A DNA stretch of 64,000 nucleotides from Tillus elongatus (lineage: Eukaryota; Arthropoda; Insecta; Coleoptera; Cleridae): the NCBI GenBank assembly GCA_964006375.1, contig OZ023267.1, positions 27,092,739-27,156,738 of the forward strand, given 5' to 3'. The notes beneath the pieces are model-generated. The model saw only the letters and a program-made list of their open reading frames with translations. It did no database searches and was not told the origin of the DNA. Position numbers and translations under genes: made by a program. Positions 50,500 to 62,512 of this stretch are shown here, one piece after another (the first letter of the stretch is position 1; every line of letters begins with the position of its first letter).

Positions 50500-52223
50500 G
50501 AAAAAAGTGGAAGGATCATCATCAGACCACTTTCTGTGTCTGGTGAGTACCTATGCGAGCGTTAGTCGCGCACTAGTGTGGTCTGGGATGTCCGGCCACG
50601 GAGACCTATGATTTTAGGATGTTTTGTCCTCGCGCAAGCTTAAGACGATACCCATTTTATGGTTGAAGCTTTTTTACTTTACGCTCTAGTTGTAGGAAAC
50701 GTCTCGTCAGCAAGAGTGTTAACAATTTTACCAGACCGTTGCGCGCAACTTTGGAATCTGAGATATCCTTCTGAGATATCTTTTACAGCTGTCAGTATAA
50801 ACCGCTGCCGCAGATCCGGATGTCTTCTATCCAGTTTAGTGGTGAGATGCTTAGGATAAACGATACGCACTTCGATCTTTTCAGTTATTGCATCGAATAT
50901 TGTTTCGGCAGAATCCTTCGGGGCTGTTTCGCCCATTTACTGCCATCTTACGGAAGTAGCTTTTCGATTTGGTAGGTCACAGTGGGGGTTTCAATCTCTT
51001 TACGGTTTTCACCAATTTAGAGATCTCACGCTCTTCCTACGGCCGTCTGGACTCCACATCGGCAAGTGTTTGCTTCAGTTAGTCACGTCATGCCAGATAT
51101 GTATTGGGTTTATCTGTTTTATATGATCTACGGACCCACAGGGGACACACTGTATGTTTCCTACCTATGATAATTTAGACATAGAATTAGAGACTAGCAG
51201 GTTCTTTTTAATATGAATTCTGATGGATATAGGCCGTCCGTGAATAATTATAATGATAATAGAGAGTTTTAGTTTGGTCTGACATGAGTGTTTTCAGGAA
51301 ATTAATGTTAGATGTTTTCCGAACTCTCCGTGCATTCAATTAGCATCAGCGTTATCATTTTTCACCGAGCACTTTAAGACCTATATCCCGGCCTGATCAG
51401 TCCAGCAAATAAATGATTCTAAAAGCAGTATTTATGCTGGGTGCTTAGCGAACAAGGCCAATTCTTATCCGCATCAAGCAAAACAATACTCAAGCCGAAA
51501 TCGGTAATCAATCTTACATAAAAGAAAACACAGAACTCGCATTATATTTGGCTATTAAAGCTAGAGTATTAATGTGGAATAATAGCTAGTAGCAGCCAGT
51601 TCACTTAAGAAAGCCCGCTCTTAATGCATCCGAAGGAAAGAAGCCAGTAATATAACACAGTTTTTCACTTTTAATTAATCTAATGCCACTTTATTCGAGC
51701 GGTCTAAACAATGTCATATAGTGAATCTTAATTTCACGAGCCGTGCGAAATTTATGATGGTTAATTAAATTTTAATTTCAGTTTGTTGGCGGGTTTCTAG
51801 AGAGGCCATTACGGAAGCGGTTTATTATTAGCGCAATACTGGACCGTCTCAGATATAAATGGAATTAATATACCAACATTACCTTTACACCCTAATCCTG
51901 TTTAGTTTGGATTTTATTTCCTGCACAGTATGCCGGTTACGTATGTTACATGGATGATTTGTATGCCAACTTGTATGTTATTAAGTCGTTAACGGTTATT
52001 TATGGATGTTTCGATGAGGACAACACTGGATAATTGGCCACTAAAGCATAAGCCTGGTAGGTAATTAAATATTCAATGAAAATTATTACAAAGAGTAATT
52101 TTTTAAGCGTTATTAATAATTGTATTCCTGATAAGTTTCTTTTATTATAATACTTTGCCAAATTGTGGCCACAAGTACAAGCTTATAGCTTCTTGTCTTA
52201 GCTACATTGTATGATTAATAAAG
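50500..52223. other. Interval with no firm gene
   Basis: Could be the decayed interior of the LTR element. A minus-strand 85-codon open stretch (50679-50936) is not recognised. A YVCYMDDLYA-like reading near 51935 resembles an RT catalytic box, but nothing around it supports an RT domain. Confidence 0.4.
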
Positions 52224-52243
52224 TACTACTACTACCACTACTT
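52224..52243 (+). repeat. TAC-triplet tail after AATAAA
   Basis: GATTAATAAAG followed by TACTACTACTACC. It looks like the 3' end of a plus-strand retroposed element with a triplet tail; the body upstream is not recognisable. Confidence 0.55.
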
Positions 52244-54815
52244 GTTTTTTTTAATTTCAACAACACACCACGAGGCCTTACAGCCTAAATACTATCGTAC
52301 CGTGGGTGTTGACAAGGAGGAAAGAGGCAACTTGTTAATTCTGGACTTGAAGGTTCGGAGGTTCGGAGGAGAAGGAAAAACCTGTGCCGGCAAGGAATTC
52401 CACAGCTTGGAAGTCCTCGGGACAAAAGAGCGGGCATAACAAGATGTTCTATGTCTGGTGATCTGGACAGTAAAAGAGTGCATTCGTTCTGTTCCCCTGG
52501 TAGATCTGTTGTGGGCAGCAGGTGGGAGAACTATGGAGGAAAGCTCCTCTGAGCAGTGCCCGTGCAGATATCTATAAAAGAGAGAGAGGTCACCAACAGC
52601 ACGTCGGTGGGCAAGGGATGGCAGCCTTTGGGTGAGGGTAGGGTCACCGATGATACGTATAGCTCTCTTTTGAATGGAGTCCAGGATAGCGAGTGTAGAA
52701 GCGGCAGCTGCACCCCAGATGTCGGAGCAGTATTCGAAGTTTGACCTTATTTGTGAAGTATATAAGGTATAGAGATTAGCTGGTGAAAAGTATTTGCGAG
52801 CCCGGAAGGGGAAATCAATTTCTTAGCAGCCGCTGCTGCATCTGATGTGACATGTTGGTGCCAATTGAGATTTCGATCCACAGAAATGACAACAAGAGAA
52901 AATGACTCATTACTATGAATAACTTGGTTGTTCATTGTGATGAGTCTAGGGTTGGTGTATCTCTTATGAGAAACAAAGCAAGACTGAGATTTGGTGGGGT
53001 TGAATTGTACAAGATTTCTACCCCCCCAGTCTAATATTTTTTGGAGATCCACGGAGACAGCACCCTCCTTGGGTCTGCGATCCTCATCTAATTGGGCTAA
53101 AGAGACAGGCTTAGAATATTATATATTTGAGTGGAGGGTGCTATCGTCCGCGTAACTGTGAACTGGGTTGGATGTGTTAGAGAGGATGTCTTTGATGTGA
53201 AGAAAAAACAAAGTAGGGGCTAAAGCTGAATCTTAAGGAACTCCTACATTAATTGGATACAGTTTAGAGGAATGACCATCCACAACAACAGAAATGATCC
53301 TGTTGGAGAGGAAACTTGCTGTCCAGGTACAAAGTTTTGGTGGTAGGCCATAGGCTGGAAGTTTATTAAGCAGCGCTGCGTACCAGACCTGGTCGAATGC
53401 TTTGGATATGTCTAGAGCAACAATCTGTGTAGTTCCATAGACTTGTTCCAAGAATGGGTGACAAAGGAAAGGAGGTCGTCAGTCGATCTGCGCTGACGGA
53501 ATCCATACTGCCTGTCGTCGATTAACCTGTGTTTTTCAAGAAATTTTAGTAATTCCGTGTTTATATACTTTTCCATCACTTTAGAAACGACTGAAAAGAG
53601 AGAAATAGGCCTGTAGTTTAGGAAGCACTTTGGATCCTTTCTTGGGGATGGGTTGTACTCCAGCAGTTTTCCAGTTACTAGGAAATATGCCTTTATTGTA
53701 AGATATCTGAAACAGACAAGTCAGGACAGGAGCAAGTTCTGGAGCGCATTTTTTGAGAACACGTGCTGGTATCTCGTCAAGGCCAAAGGCTTTCCTGGTA
53801 TTAAGAGAAGAGAGCATATTTCGTACCTTTTTAGTTTTGAAAATAATATCCGTCATTTTATGCGCGACATTGGGGACTGTTGGTGGTTGAACATTTGGAG
53901 GTGGATTGAGAGTAGAATTGCCGGCAAACAATGAAGCAAAAAGTTCAGCCTTGCCCAGGGCGGTAGAAACAATTTCATCCCCTGAGACACGAGGTAGGAA
54001 CGTGCTTTTGCAAAAATTATTCCCAATAGATTTAGCAAGAGTCCAGAATGGTTTGCCGCCGTTGGAGCTTAATAGCACTCTGTTTTTGATGTGGTTATTA
54101 AACGAGTTGTTTGCCTCAGAAAGAATGCGGACATAGCGGTTTCTTGCGTCGTTAAATGCTTGACGGTTTTCTTGACTGGGATTGTGTAGAAGCGTTTTGT
54201 GAGCTTTGGCCTTTTCAAGTCTGGCCTTGTCACATGATTTAGAGAACCAGGGCTTTTAAGTGGCTCAAAAGGTTTTCTGTGTACGTGGAATAAATAATTC
54301 CATGCCATATTGGATAATTTCGGTGACGTTTTGTAAGATATTAGAAGGGGCAGGATGAGAGAAGCAGATAGACGCCCATGGAAATGAGGAAAAGTAATCC
54401 CGCATTTCGTCCCAGTTTGCGGAGTTGTAGTGCCAAACGATATGTGGGTGTGATGACTGTGGTGGTGACTGATATCTTATAGCATTCGGGTTTTGTAATA
54501 AGAAGGAGATCCAAGGGATTTGAGCTGTGTGTTGCGATACGAGGAAAGTAAGTAGGTTGCTGAACCATATTGGCTAAAGAATTGCTGACTGCAAAGGCCT
54601 CCGCCACTCTCCCTTGTGCATCGGTTTTTGAAGATCCTAGTAATTCCTTATTATGGACATTGAAGTCACCAAGAATAGTTACCTCGGAGGAAGGATATTC
54701 AAAAATCAGATAGTCGGTTTTTTCAGAAATGTAGTCAAAGAGCTGGACAAAGTTGTTGTCAGAAGGTGACCGGTAAATGCAACAGATGAATTTAGTTGCA
54801 GCCCTGAGATTTATG
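52243..54815 (-). pseudogene. Jockey/CR1-like non-LTR retrotransposon, 5'-truncated, decayed
   Basis: Minus strand from 54815: endonuclease remnant (LANMVQQPTYFPRIATHS, SNPLDLLLITKPECYK) with a deletion where SDH should be. Linker. RT: NTRKAFGLDEIPARVLKKCA, GIFPSNWKTAGVQPIPKKGS, motif A VALDISKAFDQVWY (about 53420), motif B VGVP then a stop then SALAPTLFF (about 53225), motif C SYADDSTLH (about 53150). C-terminal part: LVQFNPTKSQ, LNWHQHV, and SFVPRTSKLWNSLPAQVFPS (about 52420) close to an A-rich tail at 52243. Several frameshifts. The upstream part matches 21247-22196. Confidence 0.9.
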
Positions 54816-55069
54816 ACTAGTCAATTTATCCTAACCCACACTTGTTCAATGTACAGTACGTGGTGGAATCCTTTCGATTCCATTAGCTAGTAACGGCAAT
54901 TAATATTTTGCGATTCCAGGCCAGTATAATGGTAGTGAATCTTTAGTAAATGCTTCAAATTTCAATAACTCAATTTTATATACACATAGAAAGTTAAATT
55001 TGGCATGTAGTAAAGTCTTTCCGAAGGCAATGTATTCACCCAATTTCATTCAAGCAGCTTTGTAACTCA
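54810..55069. mobile_element. 260-bp insertion with 21-bp target duplication inside the non-LTR element
   Basis: AATTTAGTTGCAGCCCTGAGA occurs at 54789-54809 and again at 55070-55090; the copy at 21247-22196 has it once, uninterrupted. The inserted segment contains a partial MITE end and AT-unit body (ATAATGGTAGTGAAT, ATGCTTCAAATTTC). A duplication this long is unlike MITE transposition and fits retroposition or end-joining repair. Confidence 0.75.
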
Positions 55070-55115
55070 AATTTAGTTGCAGCCCTGAGAGAGAGTTTTA
55101 TCCATAGTATGTCTT

Positions 55116-55740
55116 TTCTTTTCTTTCTCCAAAAATATAACATAGGACTATGTTATATACTACGAGATTTGGTCGAAAATTGGTAATATTTCTGAAGATT
55201 TAAATATTATGCCAAAATAAAGTTACTTTATCCAAGACGTCATATATTTTAACAATGAATAAGGTAATCGTTTTGAAACTTTCGGATCATCATCTTAATC
55301 TACATTCTCCAGCCAACATCAGATCAAGAGCTGCCAGAAATTGCTAGAGGTTTAAAGTGCGGAACTTATGTCGATGTGTATGGTTTAACTGTTAAACTCT
55401 TAAAATATATAATTCCTTCCATTGCCAACCTACTGGCAATAATTAAAAACCAATGTTCAGATAAGGGTGTATGTCCGGAAAAACTCAAATGTGCCTTAGG
55501 AGTACCTGCACCACACTACTTTTGACTAATAAAACAAATTTTTTCGTTATATTCGTAAACTGACACACGGCCAATGGTTGCTTGATTAGGGAAAATTACT
55601 AAATTCAACGTTACATAACTTGTAAACGACTGGAGAAAATATATAACATTTGCATACTAACCCAATCAGAAAAATCTAGCAGTTAACAGGGGCTTTTCTC
55701 TGGTAGTATTTCCATTTTTGTAAAATGATAAATTTAAGAG
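55116..55740. other. No recognisable gene
   Basis: AT-rich spacer between the two antisense non-LTR elements. No motif recognised. Confidence 0.5.
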
Positions 55741-55746
55741 GAACAA

Positions 55747-55758
55747 ATAATAATAATA

Positions 55759-55828
<70 letters not shown>
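55747..55828. repeat. (AAT)n microsatellite
   Basis: About 80 bp of AAT triplets with one AGT interruption. Confidence 0.95.
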
Positions 55829-55830
<2 letters not shown>

Positions 55831-56231
55831 TTCAGAACATCCAACAATGGCAATGAATACGTCACAATATAAAACACAAAATTAGCCAAATTTCTGGCAC
55901 ACTCTTTCTTATGTATCCCAAAATTTAAAATTTCACAATTTAAAATTTTTTACAAATATACATACATATATTAACAATAAAATCAAGGTTCGTCTTGGTA
56001 AATAAAACACAAAAAAACCAACATGCATCAGTTTGACCAAACACACATGGATGAAATCAATAGTGCCAACGGAAACACAAATTAAAGCAGCAAACAAGTT
56101 TCACTTATTCTATAAACATGGAACAATAAAAAAAATCAGACAGAGTATAGAAAGACTGCGATTCCAAAAACTGTTTAAGTTTTATCTTTAAAACAGATAC
56201 ATCACAGTCTCTAAGATTCTTTGGGAGATGA

Positions 56232-57855
56232 TTATATATCCTTATTATGGATGATGTTACATTTTTTTTGCAACACTGTTAACCTTGTTTGATCTTCCAA
56301 CAAAACCGTATCTCTTCTGGTGTTGTAGGAATGTGTGTGTTCTCTGCACGAAAACATTAAATAGTTGTTTCTTAAAAACAATACACATTCCAAAATATAA
56401 ACACTTATGAGTGTTAACATTCTATATTTTATAAAATACGGCTTGCAACTCTCCGTCTGTCGAAGACCAAAAATAGCCCTTATACATTTTTTTTGCAGCC
56501 TAAATATTCTAATTGCGTCAGTAGAGTTTCCCCAGAAAATTATACCATATTTGATTATGGAATGTATGCATGATATACCCCTATGCAGGTTTCAATTGAA
56601 AAATTTCATTATTCCTTAATACTTCTAATTGGTAGCATAGTGTGCTCAATCTAGGTGCTAACGAATTTACTTGCGACACCCAGGTAAGTCTGGGGTCCAA
56701 CAATAAGCCCAAAAATTTTACTGTTTTGTTACATTTTATTAATGAGCCTCACTTTCGTAAGAGGTTCGAAATGTAACTATATTAGTCTTATCTAGATTTA
56801 AGGTAAGTGAGTTGTTTAAAAACCAAATTTCCAAAGCTTTTAATGAAATCGCAGTTTTTACTTTCAGGTCTTCGACATTTGGCGAAGATACAATTACCGA
56901 AGTATCATCCGCGAAGGACACAACCTCATCATCAATCTCGGCCGGCAGGTTGTTAACATAAACAAGAAACAGAAGCGGACCCAAAACTGAACCCTGAGGT
57001 ACCCCCCTAATAACTAATTCCCAGTCAGAAGTTAACTCCCTCCCTTCCGAGTCTACTATGGAAACCTGTTGCTGTCTATTTTGTAAATATGAACACAGAA
57101 GTTGCCAAGGGACACCACGGACACCCGCCTCGAACAGCTTGTTTTTTAATAAGTTATGGTCCACTGCATCGAATGCCTTTGACAAGTCCAAAAAAATACC
57201 GTTTACTTTTTGCTTCTTATTAAGTAAGTTATATATGTTATCTAAAAATTGATAGATGGCTCGTGCAGTGGATCTTCCTTTTAAATATCCATTTTGTTTA
57301 GGAGATACAATTTTATATTTCTGGAAAAAATCTATGAGTCTAGTTGCTATTATCTTTTCAAAAATTTTCGATATAGTGCTTAAAAGAGCTATAGGTCTAT
57401 AGTTTCCCAGATCACTTCTATCACCTTTTTTATGAAATAAAATTATTTTTGTTTTTTTTTAGTTCTTCAGGGAACTGTCCGGTATTTATACTTTTATTCA
57501 CAATGTACGCAATAGGCACTGCTATGTAGTCTTTTACAGATTTTAAAAATTTTACAGAAAATTTGTCTGGTCCTACAGAGCGTGTATTTTTTAACTCATT
57601 TATTACCCTCCTTACTTCATCGATAGACGTTTCATAAAAAACGATGGAGTTGTGTACACTTCTGATCCGCGTGTTTGCATTATTTGACACCTGTGCTTTT
57701 TTGTTACACAAATGAATAAACTGCAAATTTATTTCATTTAACACTGTGTGTATGTTATTAGCTTCTGTTGTTATATCCTAAATTTTTGATTAGCTGAATG
57801 TCTACCGGTAAGAGTTTTTATCACCTTCCATGTTGCTTTGTTCTTATTGTCTGCG
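56232..57855 (-). pseudogene. Second antisense non-LTR retrotransposon, RT and C-terminal region
   Basis: Minus strand from 57855: [15 protein letters not shown], then SIDEVRRVINELKNTRSVGPDKFS, GQFPEEL, a frameshift in an A run near 57455, KGDRSDLGNYRPIALLSTISKIFEK, motif A DLSKAFDAVDHNLL (about 57190), motif B RGVPQGSVLGPLLF (about 57000), motif C VSFADDTSVIV (about 56910), LEIWFLNNSLTLNLDKTN. The tail to about 56232 is more decayed (KRYGFVGRSNKVNSV). Jockey/CR1-like. It is truncated at 57857 by an AT-unit. Different family from 52243-54815. Confidence 0.9.
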
Positions 57856-57989
57856 TTATTAGTGAATTTTCTTAAAAAAAATTCACTAATGAGGAGATCT
57901 CGACTTTCGAATTTTGAAAAAATTTCTTCAAATGAGCGCTATTTAGGACCCCCGGAACCCAAATCCGAGGTCAGTTTCAGACTTTATAT

Positions 57990-58149
<160 letters not shown>

Positions 58150-58189
58150 TTTATTTGTTTGCTGTACGTTTGTGATTTCTTATTGGTTT

Positions 58190-58234
58190 GCGTGGACTGC
58201 AGTTTCGAACCGTCCCGGTTCATCATCAGCACGC
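58190..58234 (-). ncRNA. Hammerhead ribozyme motif, left arm
   Basis: Exact mirror of 58247-58291 on the minus strand, with all core bases and stems the same. Confidence 0.75.
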
Positions 58235-58246
58235 TACTCCTGAGTA

Positions 58247-58291
58247 GCGTGCTGATGATGAACCGGGACGGTTCGAAACTGCAGTCCACGC
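58247..58291 (+). ncRNA. Hammerhead ribozyme motif, right arm
   Basis: Stem I GCGTG (58247) pairs with CACGC (58287). Core CTGATGA is canonical (58252-58258). One T follows, then stem II GAACCG / CGGTTC around GGA, then GAAAC; loop TGCA closed by AC / GT gives a 2-bp stem III; cleavage triplet GTC at 58284-58286. This is a minimal type I hammerhead, the form known from Penelope elements. The extra T before stem II is the only departure and is shared with the Penelope copies here. Confidence 0.8.
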
Positions 58292-58371
58292 AAACCAATA
58301 AGAAATCACAAACGTACAGCAAACAAATAAAGTGTATATTAAAAAGTGATTACAGTGTAGTGCAATATTCC

Positions 58372-58486
<115 letters not shown>

Positions 58487-59231
58487 CACACCTATAACTT
58501 AAAAAATAATGGACCGATTTTGATAAAATTTGGCACATACCTTCCTTTTGCAAGTCGCTTGGATAAGTTCGTTATCCAGGAATATCCGCTGAGGTTTTTC
58601 CGGAAAATTTTGTGTTTCCTTTCGAAAAAAATCGAAAAAAATTTATATCTCCAAAATTAACAAAGTAAGGGCAACCAAATTTCATACCAGGGTTTACATT
58701 ATTAGAGGCAAGTCACCTACCAAAATTTAGCTCCGTAGGTTGAATGACAAAAAGTTACAGGCATTCAAAGAAAAATAAATTTGGGTTCTCCTCAAAACGT
58801 CCAAATCGCGATTTTAAACGTCAAAATTGGTGAGTACCTTCCTTTTGCAAGTGACTTGGATATGTTCGTTATCCAGGAAGATCCGACGAGGTTTTCCCGG
58901 AAAATTTTGTGTTTTCTTTTGAAAAAAATTTATATCTCCAAAATTAACAAAGTAAGGGCAACCACATTTTATACGCGGGTTTATATCATTATAGGCAGGT
59001 TACCTACCAAAATTTAGCTCTGTAGGTCAAAAGACAAAAAAGTTATAGGCATTTAAACAAAAATAAATTGGGGTTTTTCACAAACGTCAAAGTTGCGATT
59101 TAAACGTCAAAATTGGCAACATTTAGGAAAAGAACTTGAATCTAATACGGGCTATGGAAATAAAATGTCTTAAGAGGAATGTTTTACAAACCCTGAAGTC
59201 TTAGTTTCAACCGTCATTGTCCTTCATTTTT

Positions 59232-59640
59232 AACCGACTTCAAAAAAAGGAGGAGGTTCTCAATTCGCCTGTATGTTTTTTTTTATGTGTGTTACCTCAG
59301 AACTTTTTTCTATGTGAACCGATTTTGATGATTCTTTTTTTATTTGAAAGCTGGTGCTTCTCTTGTGGTCCCATATAAATGTGATCAGGATCTGACTAGT
59401 AGTTTTTGAGTTATCCTTAATAATGCGTATTTAATTGGCTTCGACTACATTGATGATGATTGTGGATCACAACCAACCATTCATTCTGTTGAGAAAGAAA
59501 CAGTGTTTCCGCGGAAACAAAACTTATCCGAGATTTCAGTATTTAATTTAATAACTAGGTATTAATTTATAATTTTTATATAAATAAATGATTAAACATG
59601 AATTATGACTAAAATGATTAGAACGCCCGCTGGAATACGA
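59232..59640 (+). repeat. Dispersed repeat starting AACCGACTTC, copy 1
   Basis: AACCGACTTCAAAAAAAGG, GGAGGTTCTCAATTCGCCTG, then GAACCGATTTTGATGATTC and GAAAGCTGGTGCTTC words. I recognise this as a motif common in insect genomes, but not its class. The start recurs at 59760-59830. Confidence 0.7.
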
Positions 59641-59664
59641 CATTAAAACAAACTTCCAACAACT

Positions 59665-59736
59665 GACTCGTTGGTCTAGAGGTATGATTTCCGCTTAGAG
59701 TGCGGGAGCTCCCAGGTTCAAATCCCGGTCAAGCCC
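59665..59736 (+). pseudogene. tRNA-Pro-like pseudogene with AGA anticodon
   Basis: 72 nt with A box (TTGGTCTAGAGG) and B box (GGTTCAAATCC). The overall sequence follows eukaryotic tRNA-Pro(AGG), but the anticodon loop TTAGAGT reads AGA. Acceptor-stem mismatches (GACTCGT against TCAAGCC) and a T-stem mismatch argue against function. It lies between two copies of the AACCGACTTC repeat. Confidence 0.75.
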
Positions 59737-59759
59737 AAATACGTTTTATTTGCTTTTTT

Positions 59760-59830
59760 TAAACCGATTTCAAACAAGGAGGAGGTTCTCAATTCGCCTG
59801 TATGTTTTTTATGTGTTACCTCAAAACTTT
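59760..59830 (+). repeat. AACCGACTTC repeat, copy 2 (truncated)
   Basis: AACCGATTTCAAACAAGG, GGAGGTTCTCAATTCGCCTG, then cut by the hairpin of the next AT-unit after CTCAAAACTTTT. Confidence 0.7.
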
Positions 59831-59952
59831 TTAGTGAATTTTCTTAAAAAAAAATTCACTAATGAGGAGATCTCGACTTTCGAATTTGGAAAAAATTTCT
59901 TCAAATGAGCGCTATTTAGGACCCCCGGAACCCAAATCCGAGGTCAGTTTCG

Positions 59953-60048
<96 letters not shown>

Positions 60049-61460
60049 GTGTCACACCTATAACTTAAAAAATAATGGACGGATTTTGATAAAATTTGGC
60101 ACATACCTTCCTTTCGCAAGTCGCTTGGACAAGTTCGTTAGCCAGGAGAATCCGCCAAGGTTTTCCCGGAAAATTTTGTGTTTTCTTTCGAAAAAAATCG
60201 AAAAAAATTTATATCTCCAAAATTAACAAAGTAAGGGCAATCAAATTTCATACGCAGGTTTATATCATTAGAGGCAAGTCACCTACCAATTTAGCTCCGT
60301 AGGTTAAATGACAAAAAAGTTACAGGCATTCAAAGAAAAATAAATTTGGGTTCTCCTCAAAACGTCAAAATCGCGATTTTAAACGTCAAAATTGGTGAGT
60401 ACCTTCCTTTTGCAAGTGGCTTGGATATGTTTGTTATCCAGGAAAATCCGACGAGGTTTTCCCGGAAAATGTTGTGTTTTCTTTCGAAAAAAATTTATAT
60501 CTCCAAAATTAACAAAGTAAGGGCAACCAAATTTTATACGCGGGTTTATATCATTACAAGAAAGTTGCCTACAAAAATTTAGCTCTGTAGATCAAAAGAC
60601 AAAAAAGTTATAGGCATTTAAACAAAAATAAATTGGGGTTTTTCACAAAACGTCAAAGTTGCGATTTAAACGTCAAAATTGGCAACATTTAGGAAAAGAA
60701 CTTGAATCTAATACGGGCTATGGAAATAAAATGTCTCAAGAAGAATGTTTTATAAACCCTGAAGTCTTAGTTTCAACAGTCATTGTCCTTCATTTTAATA
60801 AAATCTTTCCAGAAAATTTATTTCAAATAGACCCTTTCTCTGACGCTTGGCAGTAATCTTAGCTATAGAGTTTATCGTTAATAGTATATAATTTTTGTAG
60901 AATTTTCGTAAAAAAAATCAATAAAGCTCAATATATCTGTTATTATACCAGATATGAAAAAAAATTGTATATATTAATTATAGGGTGTCTTAAGCTACAT
61001 CTTAAAAAATTATTTCTACAATCACAGGGTGGCCCATAAGTCGTTGGTGATACAAATTTTCTTTTTTTTTAATCAAACACGCCTTATGTTATTGCATTTT
61101 TGCATTTTCCATCGAAATATAATGCATGTTTGTAAGAACAAAAATTCTGGACGCAGTAAGTGCGTTATGGTAGCGAATTTTGATCAAATGCTTAATATTT
61201 AAATAGCTCAATTTGCTATTAACCAATAAGGTTGACCAAAAAATGAGTTTTTTCGGGAACACTTTAAGTTTACTTTTGGAAATTTTTCTACATTTTCAAA
61301 CAAAAAAGCTATTTTGATGAAACATGGCACATTGTTTTTACTATATAGATTATACTGGTAACCAAATTTGATGCCTGCTTTCTTAAAAAAACACACATTA
61401 TTGCTATTAAAAAATAGTTTTATGAAAATTCACTACCATAACGCACTTGCTGCGTCCCGA
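59831..61460 (+). mobile_element. AT-unit, long type, most complete copy
   Basis: Hairpin (59831-59863), 90-bp segment, (AT)n 59957-60045, GTGTCACACC, tandem body (about 60060-60390 and 60390-60650), then TTATAGGGTGTCTTAAGC and GGTGGCCCATAAGTCG words, and the MITE (61144-61460). The reference for the family's segment order. No coding region, so it must be mobilised by another element's proteins. Confidence 0.8.
61144..61460 (+). mobile_element. MITE, complete, 317 bp
   Basis: Ends TTCTGGACGCAGTAAGTGCG and CGCACTTGCTGCGTCCCGA. The interior is the reverse of 13934-14247 and 41955-42267. Confidence 0.85.
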
Positions 61461-61786
61461 GATTTTATAATGTTTTCGTTAAATATGATTTTTGCTTGTC
61501 GTATAACGTTTCTCAATATTTTACAGTATTTTTGAAAAATATCCCTTGGTATAAAATTATTTTTCCGTAAGTAATATAGATTTCTTTTATTTAAGCATGA
61601 AATTTTTATGCCTTGTGTTAACCACAGCTTTATTCTTACTATATTGTAATCTGCAATTTTTTATCGGAAAATATTTCTCATATGCGTATTTTAAACTTGT
61701 CACAAATGTAGTATCTGCACTATTTTATTCAATTATTTATTCAATTAAATTATACAATATGCAATACACAATAAGTCTATGACTTG

Positions 61787-62512
61787 TGCTGTGTTTTTAC
61801 AAAATTTAACGGGTTCATCCAAAAAATCATTGGCAATTGTGGACCAAGTTCACTATACTTCAAATTTTGACATTCTAAATGGAAAATATTTCTTACTTTA
61901 ACTTCCTCCTCTCAATTGCTCTATTGTTACCTCCATTTACCAAGGTTCTTGACATCTTTATACTTATTTTTCAACCACGGGTCAACCTTAGTAGCCCATA
62001 TTTTTTTCAAAAATTATAAACTATTCTATGCTGTGTTTTTACAAAATTTAACGGGTTCATCCAAAAAATCATTGGCAATTGTGGACCAAGTTCACTAACT
62101 TCAAATTTTGACATTCTAAATTGTAAATATTTCTTACTTTAACTTCCTCCTCTCAATTGCTCTATTGTTACCTCCATTTACCAAAGTTCTTGACATCTTT
62201 ATACTTATTTTTCAACCACGGGTCAACCTTAATAGCCCATATTTTTTTCAAAAATTATAAACTATTCTATGCTGTGTTTTTACAAAATTTAACGGGTTCA
62301 TCCAAAAAATCATTGGCAATTTTGGACCAAGTTCACTATACTTCAAATTTTGACATTCTAAATGGAAAATATTTCTTACTTTAACTTCCTCCTCTCAATT
62401 GCTCTATTGTTACCTCCATTTACCAAAGTTCTTGACATCTTTATACTTATTTTTCAACCACGGGTCAACCTTAGTAGCCCATATTTTTTTCAAAAATTAT
62501 AAACTATTCTAT
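61787..62512 (+). repeat. Three tandem copies of a 241-bp repeat
   Basis: Units start at 61787, 62029 and 62270 (TGCTGTGTTTTTACAAAATT) and end with AAACTATTCTATG. They differ by a handful of substitutions and small indels. The apparent open frames in each unit are shared because the repeat is tandem; there is no sign of a real protein. Could be a short satellite array. Confidence 0.95.

Noticed and set aside
51930..51965. RT catalytic box (YMDD-like) near 51935
   Set aside because: No flanking RT motifs in any frame; a four-residue match alone is not enough.
61787..62512. Repeated small genes, since each unit has an open frame
   Set aside because: The frames are conserved only because the DNA is tandemly repeated; they shift or end differently and encode low-complexity Leu/Phe-rich peptides.
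61787..62512. CRISPR array
   Set aside because: Repeats are 241 bp, directly adjacent and without spacers; this is eukaryotic DNA.
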